DNA of 9,326 nt from Desertivirga sp966211215. Lineage in GTDB: Bacteria; Bacteroidota; Bacteroidia; Sphingobacteriales; Sphingobacteriaceae. Location of the stretch: contig CBIHNR010000200.1 of assembly GCA_966211215.1 (NCBI GenBank), positions 1-9,326 of the forward strand, given 5' to 3'. A program made the translations under genes and the position numbers. Under the pieces are notes generated by a model. It ran no database searches. It was not told the origin of the DNA and saw nothing but the letters and a program-made list of their open reading frames with translations. Shown here in pieces: positions 5,680-9,326 of the stretch; position 1 is the stretch's first letter, and the number at the start of each line of letters is the position of its first letter.

Positions 5680-6879
5680 CTACCTTGGGTCACCGTAAAC
5701 CTGAACTTCAGCAATCAACTGAAAATAGGTGCCCATCCAATTTTTATTACATTTTATTCTCAGATACCTTAATTTCGGAACATCAACCCTGAATTCCCTG
5801 CTCCAGCCGGCAGATGCAGTGGTAACATCTTCAGCTGTTTGAGTTCCATAAGGGCTACCTGAAGGCTTTATTGCTTCGTATTCTCCTAGTTTTACCCAAT
5901 TGTTCCAGCTCCCATCGGAAGGAGGATTGTCAGAACCCCAAATTTCATAGTAGCGCATGCTACCTGCCATAAAGTAAGATCTTGGGTTAGTTTCTTCCGG
6001 ATAATCATGTATCACTATCCGGCTTAATTTGGCAAGCTGCCCTATATCAAAAGTGATTACGGTTGGTGTTGTTTGCGCTTCTTCGGTAATTGAAAAGCCC
6101 GGCCAGCTCATATAGTTGTTATCCCACAATTTATTGATGTTTGTTTGAGGAAAGGCTTGTTTTGCATCGCCTGGCAAAGCCATTGCCCTGTAAAGAGATT
6201 TAGATAAAGCGGTTTCAAACAGAGGTGTTAGATTTGTTATTATGGTATCTGTGTAGTTTTGCCATCTATCCCTTATCGTTACCGCAAATTTTTTCTCAAC
6301 AGAAGCAAAGCCCCGAATTGTTTGATTTACAACCGGTGCAGAGGTGTAAATATTGTTTTTATAAGGCACCCACTTTCCTAAAGAATCAACCAGAAGCATT
6401 ATTGCCAGATTTTCTTTTGTTGGATTACTAGCAACAATATTCACTCCCTGGAAGCCTGCATTTACCTGCAAACTTCTAAAAACATCCCAGATTGGGTTCT
6501 CCTTAGGCCTTACTGAAATTATTACGGGTTCTGATGCAGTTTCGCTTCGGTTGACAGTATAAAGTTTAACTTCATGATCCAAAGTATCAGCGAAGCCTTC
6601 CAGAAGCAGAGAGCTATTGAATATTGACGACTTTACCTCTCTAACCTGCCCTGATTCGAGTGAATAAACAGCCTTCACATATTGTAAATCTTCAGTTAGC
6701 GGAAGTTTGTAAGTCAATGCCACTTTGCCTGGCAGCCGCTCAACTTTGACATCAGATACTTGCTCTGGCGCCTTTCCATTTTTTTCATGAGGGCCGCTCA
6801 TGTCCTCTTTACATCCTATAGAATTTGTTACAAAAAGCAATAAAAGCAATTTGAAGAAAAAGTTATTTTTTCCGTACAT
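5680..6879 (-). CDS. Surface lipoprotein with DUF4959, DUF5126 and DUF5000-like (F5/8-type) domains
   Basis: This 399-residue protein has a lipoprotein signal peptide: MYGKNNFFFK, a leucine-rich core and NSIGC with C23 as the lipidated residue. After it come a fibronectin-like DUF4959-type segment (about 36-127), a DUF5126-type segment (about 128-230) and a C-terminal DUF5000-type segment (about 250-396). The last resembles a discoidin or F5/8-type C beta-sandwich: LWDNNYMSWPGF, ITFDIGQLAKLSRIVIHDY, YYEIWGSDNPP and KLRYLRIKCNKNW. F5/8-type folds often bind glycans, so a surface substrate-binding role beside SusCD is likely. No hydrolase motif is present. Its ATG is 17 bp after the susD stop, showing close co-transcription. 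Three-domain proteins of this kind are a standard third member of sus-type operons in Bacteroidota. Ligand unknown. Confidence 0.85.
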   Translation of the reverse strand: MYGKNNFFFKLLLLLFVTNSIGCKEDMSGPHEKNGKAPEQVSDVKVERLPGKVALTYKLPLTEDLQYVKAVYSLESGQVREVKSSIFNSSLLLEGFADTLDHEVKLYTVNRSETASEPVIISVRPKENPIWDVFRSLQVNAGFQGVNIVASNPTKENLAIMLLVDSLGKWVPYKNNIYTSAPVVNQTIRGFASVEKKFAVTIRDRWQNYTDTIITNLTPLFETALSKSLYRAMALPGDAKQAFPQTNINKLWDNNYMSWPGFSITEEAQTTPTVITFDIGQLAKLSRIVIHDYPEETNPRSYFMAGSMRYYEIWGSDNPPSDGSWNNWVKLGEYEAIKPSGSPYGTQTAEDVTTASAGWSREFRVDVPKLRYLRIKCNKNWMGTYFQLIAEVQVYGDPR

Positions 6880-6896
6880 TTTATATCGTTTAAATG

Positions 6897-8834
6897 TTAC
6901 CAGCCAGGGTTTTGAACTAAGTTTGGGTTAACACGAAGATTACTCTCCATTATTGGCCAGAAGTAATCTCTGGGGCCAACGAAACGTTGTTGAAATAATG
7001 TTCTTAATTGATAGTAATCATTCGTTGCCGATTGATTTACCGACCATGCCAGTATTGGTTTATTTTGCTCCTGCAGCGATTTCTTCCAACGCCTGAGGTC
7101 CCAATACCGACTTCCTTCGAAGGCTAACTCAATCAATCTTTCCTGTTGAATAATGTCTCTTAAGCCGTCCTTTGTAGTATACTTTGTAGGGTTGCTTGAG
7201 AAATTAGTCCAGGATTCCTGAACAGTTTTAAGTCCGGCTCGTGCCCTTACAAGATTGAGGTAATTGTAAACTTCGTCCGAAGGGCCGTAAGCTTCGTTCA
7301 TAGCTTCAGCATACATTAAATACACACTGGCTAGCCGTATACGAGGCCATGGATAAGACCTGTAGCTGGTAGTTGAAGTTCCGAAGGACATATTCCAATC
7401 AACAAGCTTTTTGATAAAATAACCGGTTTCATTAATAAAACCGTTGCTATTGGCTCCGCCATATTGCCCAAGTTTGGCCCTTAAAACAAATGTTCCTTCA
7501 TCAGAATTTGTCGGGCTGTCAAACTTATACCAGATACCTCCGTCGAACGAGAGGTTAGCGTAAAAACGATTTTCTCTGTCAAAGTTCAGTCCGGCAGTTT
7601 CATAACCTTCGCTAATGTTAAACCTTTCTGCCCTGGTTGCCACTCTGGTATTATACCTGTTGGTATATGCCCAGTCTTTATCCTCATTAATGGGCACTCC
7701 ATTTTTGGTATAAAATTGTTCTGCAATTTTAATTGGGGCAGCCAATTGAGCCCTGGCTTCTGTACCCTGATAGTTTGATACTACTACAGCCATAGCAGCT
7801 CTCTGGAGAAATGTGGTCTGGCTATTAGGGTCTGCCCATACTTGCTCAGTGTTGAAGCGATCAGTAACTGCATTTCTGATACTCATTTGAATTTTGGTGG
7901 TATCAGACAACTTGAAAGATCCGGCAGAAAAACTGTATAGTTGGTGCCCACCTGCCTCACAAGCAGCAATAGCCGCTTTACTGGCCTCTGCCGCCCGAAC
8001 CCACTTATTTGCATCAAAAACAGGATTAAAGAGAGACGTTCCGTCCTTATCTTTAAAATCACTAAAATCAGTATTCCCATTAAACAGAGGGCTGGCTGCC
8101 ATCAAAAGGAGTTCGGCTTTTACACTCAGGGCAATGGGCTTGGTAATTCGTCCAGCCTCTGTAACTCTATCATTAATTTTAGGAGGAAGTTTCTCTGCTG
8201 CCTTATCCAGCAGTGCTGCTATATAATCTACAGTTTCATCTATCGGCTTCCTTTTTACCCGAACCTGATCTTCAGAAGCAGAAACAGGAATATCCTTGTC
8301 AACAATGGGTATCGGCCCATACATTCTCAATAAATAATAATGATAATACGCCTTTAGAAATTCAGCTTCTCCAATCCACCTTGTACGCTCATCTTGTGTT
8401 ATATCTGGTACCTTATTTAAATCAGAAAGATTTTCAATGAAAATATTGCAATTTCTGATCCCGATAAACAGCCCGGTATCCCACATATTCATAAGTGGAT
8501 TAGAGACATTTTGCTCGCCTTTTGCTATTCGCACTGCATTGGTGGCAAAATCACGTTGCGATGAAGGTATCCACAATTCGTCGCCAGATAAGAAGGCAAT
8601 ATTATTTCGGGGATCGCCATCTTTAGGAAGGTATGAATAGCAGGTAAATAGAAACTTTTCAGCCTCAGACCTTAGGGTGAAAGCATTGTCAAGCGTTGCC
8701 ACATTATCAGGTACAATATCCAGATAATTCTCGCAAGAAGGCGCAGTTAGAACCAGTATCGAAAGCAGGAGCTTAAGAGCCATGATCTTTATGCTAGCGC
8801 CCCGATTATATTTTTTTAATGAATTTAATCTCAT
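6897..8834 (-). CDS. SusD/RagB family outer-membrane nutrient-binding lipoprotein
   Basis: This 645-residue protein is the lid-like lipoprotein partner of SusC and binds the substrate at the cell surface. Its signal peptide ends at TAPSC, with C34 as lipid attachment, followed by the typical ENYLDIVPDN. The TPR-rich SusD-like N-terminal part includes RWIGEAEFLKAYYHYYLLRM and YGPIPIVD. The C-terminal SusD part includes RLASVYLMYAEAMNEAYGP, LNLVRARAGL, QQERLIELAFEGSRYWDLRRW (first 20 residues canonical) and DYFWPI. The length is in the upper normal range. The ATG at 8834 is 11 bp after the susC stop. M18 (8783) would give a more ordinary signal peptide and remains possible, as the n-region from M1 is long but basic. 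Family assignment is firm; the substrate cannot be inferred. Confidence 0.95.
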   Translation of the reverse strand: MRLNSLKKYNRGASIKIMALKLLLSILVLTAPSCENYLDIVPDNVATLDNAFTLRSEAEKFLFTCYSYLPKDGDPRNNIAFLSGDELWIPSSQRDFATNAVRIAKGEQNVSNPLMNMWDTGLFIGIRNCNIFIENLSDLNKVPDITQDERTRWIGEAEFLKAYYHYYLLRMYGPIPIVDKDIPVSASEDQVRVKRKPIDETVDYIAALLDKAAEKLPPKINDRVTEAGRITKPIALSVKAELLLMAASPLFNGNTDFSDFKDKDGTSLFNPVFDANKWVRAAEASKAAIAACEAGGHQLYSFSAGSFKLSDTTKIQMSIRNAVTDRFNTEQVWADPNSQTTFLQRAAMAVVVSNYQGTEARAQLAAPIKIAEQFYTKNGVPINEDKDWAYTNRYNTRVATRAERFNISEGYETAGLNFDRENRFYANLSFDGGIWYKFDSPTNSDEGTFVLRAKLGQYGGANSNGFINETGYFIKKLVDWNMSFGTSTTSYRSYPWPRIRLASVYLMYAEAMNEAYGPSDEVYNYLNLVRARAGLKTVQESWTNFSSNPTKYTTKDGLRDIIQQERLIELAFEGSRYWDLRRWKKSLQEQNKPILAWSVNQSATNDYYQLRTLFQQRFVGPRDYFWPIMESNLRVNPNLVQNPGW

Positions 8835-8845
8835 TGTATTTCTTA

Positions 8846-9326
8846 TTAAAATCCCATGTTTACTCCCAAATTGTACACTCTTTGCACCGGATAATTCAAT
8901 CCGTTACCTCCCATTTCGGGATCCCATAGCTTAAATTTGCTGATACTAAAGAAGTTCGACCCGTTAACGTAAAGCCTCATATTGGATATCTTAATCTTTT
9001 GGAGAAACTTTTTGGATGGAGAATAGCCTATCTCGACGTTTTTTAGCCTTAAAAAGCTTCCATCTCTCATCCACCAGGAAGATGGTTGAGTATTGTTTGA
9101 GACAAATGAATCTGCAAGCCGCGGCCAAAACGCATAGCTATTCCGGTTTTCTTCAGACCAGTGATTATCTGCCACAACTTTAAGAAGTCCGTTTTGATAT
9201 CCCGCATTGCCCCTATCGAATGCGAATGGAGTAATATTATCTGGATTTATGAATAATGAAGTTCTAGCTACGCCCTGAAAGAAGGCACTAAAATCGAATC
9301 CTTTAAATCCTACAGTTCCTCCAAAT
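8846..9326 (-). CDS. SusC/RagA family TonB-dependent outer-membrane transporter, C-terminal fragment
   Basis: Only the last 159 codons are in the window; the frame is open to the right edge, and the start, plug domain and carboxypeptidase-like N-terminal domain lie outside. The visible part is typical SusC barrel end: strand sequence GFKGFDFSAFFQGVAR near the edge, FWPRLADSF, SWWMRDGSFLRLKNVEIGY, LYVNGSNFFSISKFKLWDPE and YPVQRVYNLGVNMGF. It ends in phenylalanine, as expected of a beta-barrel recognised by the BAM machinery. It stands 11 bp before susD, as in nearly all SusC-SusD pairs. The protein imports the captured ligand into the periplasm with TonB energy. Confidence 0.95.
   Translation of the reverse strand, partial: FGGTVGFKGFDFSAFFQGVARTSLFINPDNITPFAFDRGNAGYQNGLLKVVADNHWSEENRNSYAFWPRLADSFVSNNTQPSSWWMRDGSFLRLKNVEIGYSPSKKFLQKIKISNMRLYVNGSNFFSISKFKLWDPEMGGNGLNYPVQRVYNLGVNMGF

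Noticed and set aside
5532..5792. Plus-strand frame of 86 codons across the operon gap
   Set aside because: It overlaps the end of the DUF5000-type gene on the opposite strand and the inverted repeat, and shows no protein motif.
7883..8640. Several plus- and minus-strand frames inside susD
   Set aside because: They are shadows of the susD reading frame; the susD frame has continuous family motifs.
8846..9175. A separate 109-codon gene starting at GTG 9175
   Set aside because: The frame continues without a stop to the window edge and reads as SusC barrel sequence, so the GTG is an internal valine codon.

Overview
The window looks like Bacteroidota DNA, probably from the Sphingobacteriales/Chitinophagales side of the phylum, though the genus cannot be fixed by eye. 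The reasons are a SusC/SusD pair, two lipoproteins with DUF4959/DUF5126/DUF5000-like and DUF4998/DUF5013-like architecture, AT-rich start regions without clear Shine-Dalgarno sequences, and a TAnnTTTG-type promoter candidate. All seven genes lie on the minus strand, so transcription runs from high to low coordinates.

Right part (9326 to 4269): a nutrient-uptake operon in the order susC (3' end only, cut by the window edge), susD, a DUF4959/DUF5000-type lipoprotein and a DUF4998/DUF5013-type lipoprotein. The gaps are 11, 17 and 172 bp. The 172-bp gap carries a long inverted repeat. The operon ends at a well-formed intrinsic terminator (4125-4161). No glycoside hydrolase, polysaccharide lyase, sulfatase or regulator is visible, so the substrate cannot be read from this window.

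Middle (4268 to 1714): a 515-bp intergenic region holds the terminator, an ATAGT/ACTAT half-site cluster that resembles an operator, and a promoter candidate. It precedes a Gfo/Idh/MocA-family NAD(P)-dependent oxidoreductase and, 6 bp further on, a TIM-barrel sugar isomerase/epimerase. These two are clearly co-transcribed.

Left part (1713 to 1): a 640-bp gene-free stretch built of repeat-like and hairpin-forming sequence, then a phytanoyl-CoA dioxygenase (PhyH)-family Fe(II)/2-oxoglutarate oxygenase starting at 1073. Beyond it, 242 bp of further repeats reach the window edge (an imperfect palindrome at 24-112 and a degenerate direct repeat at 135-239).

Working model (inference): SusC/SusD and the two surface lipoproteins capture and import a ligand. 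The oxidoreductase, isomerase and possibly the dioxygenase then modify the sugar or modified sugar inside the cell. The protein families are all known. The less ordinary material is in the non-coding parts: the operator-like cluster, the inverted repeat inside the operon, and the repeat mosaic that separates the dioxygenase from the other two enzymes. I see no tRNA, rRNA, CRISPR array, intact transposase or recognisable riboswitch.
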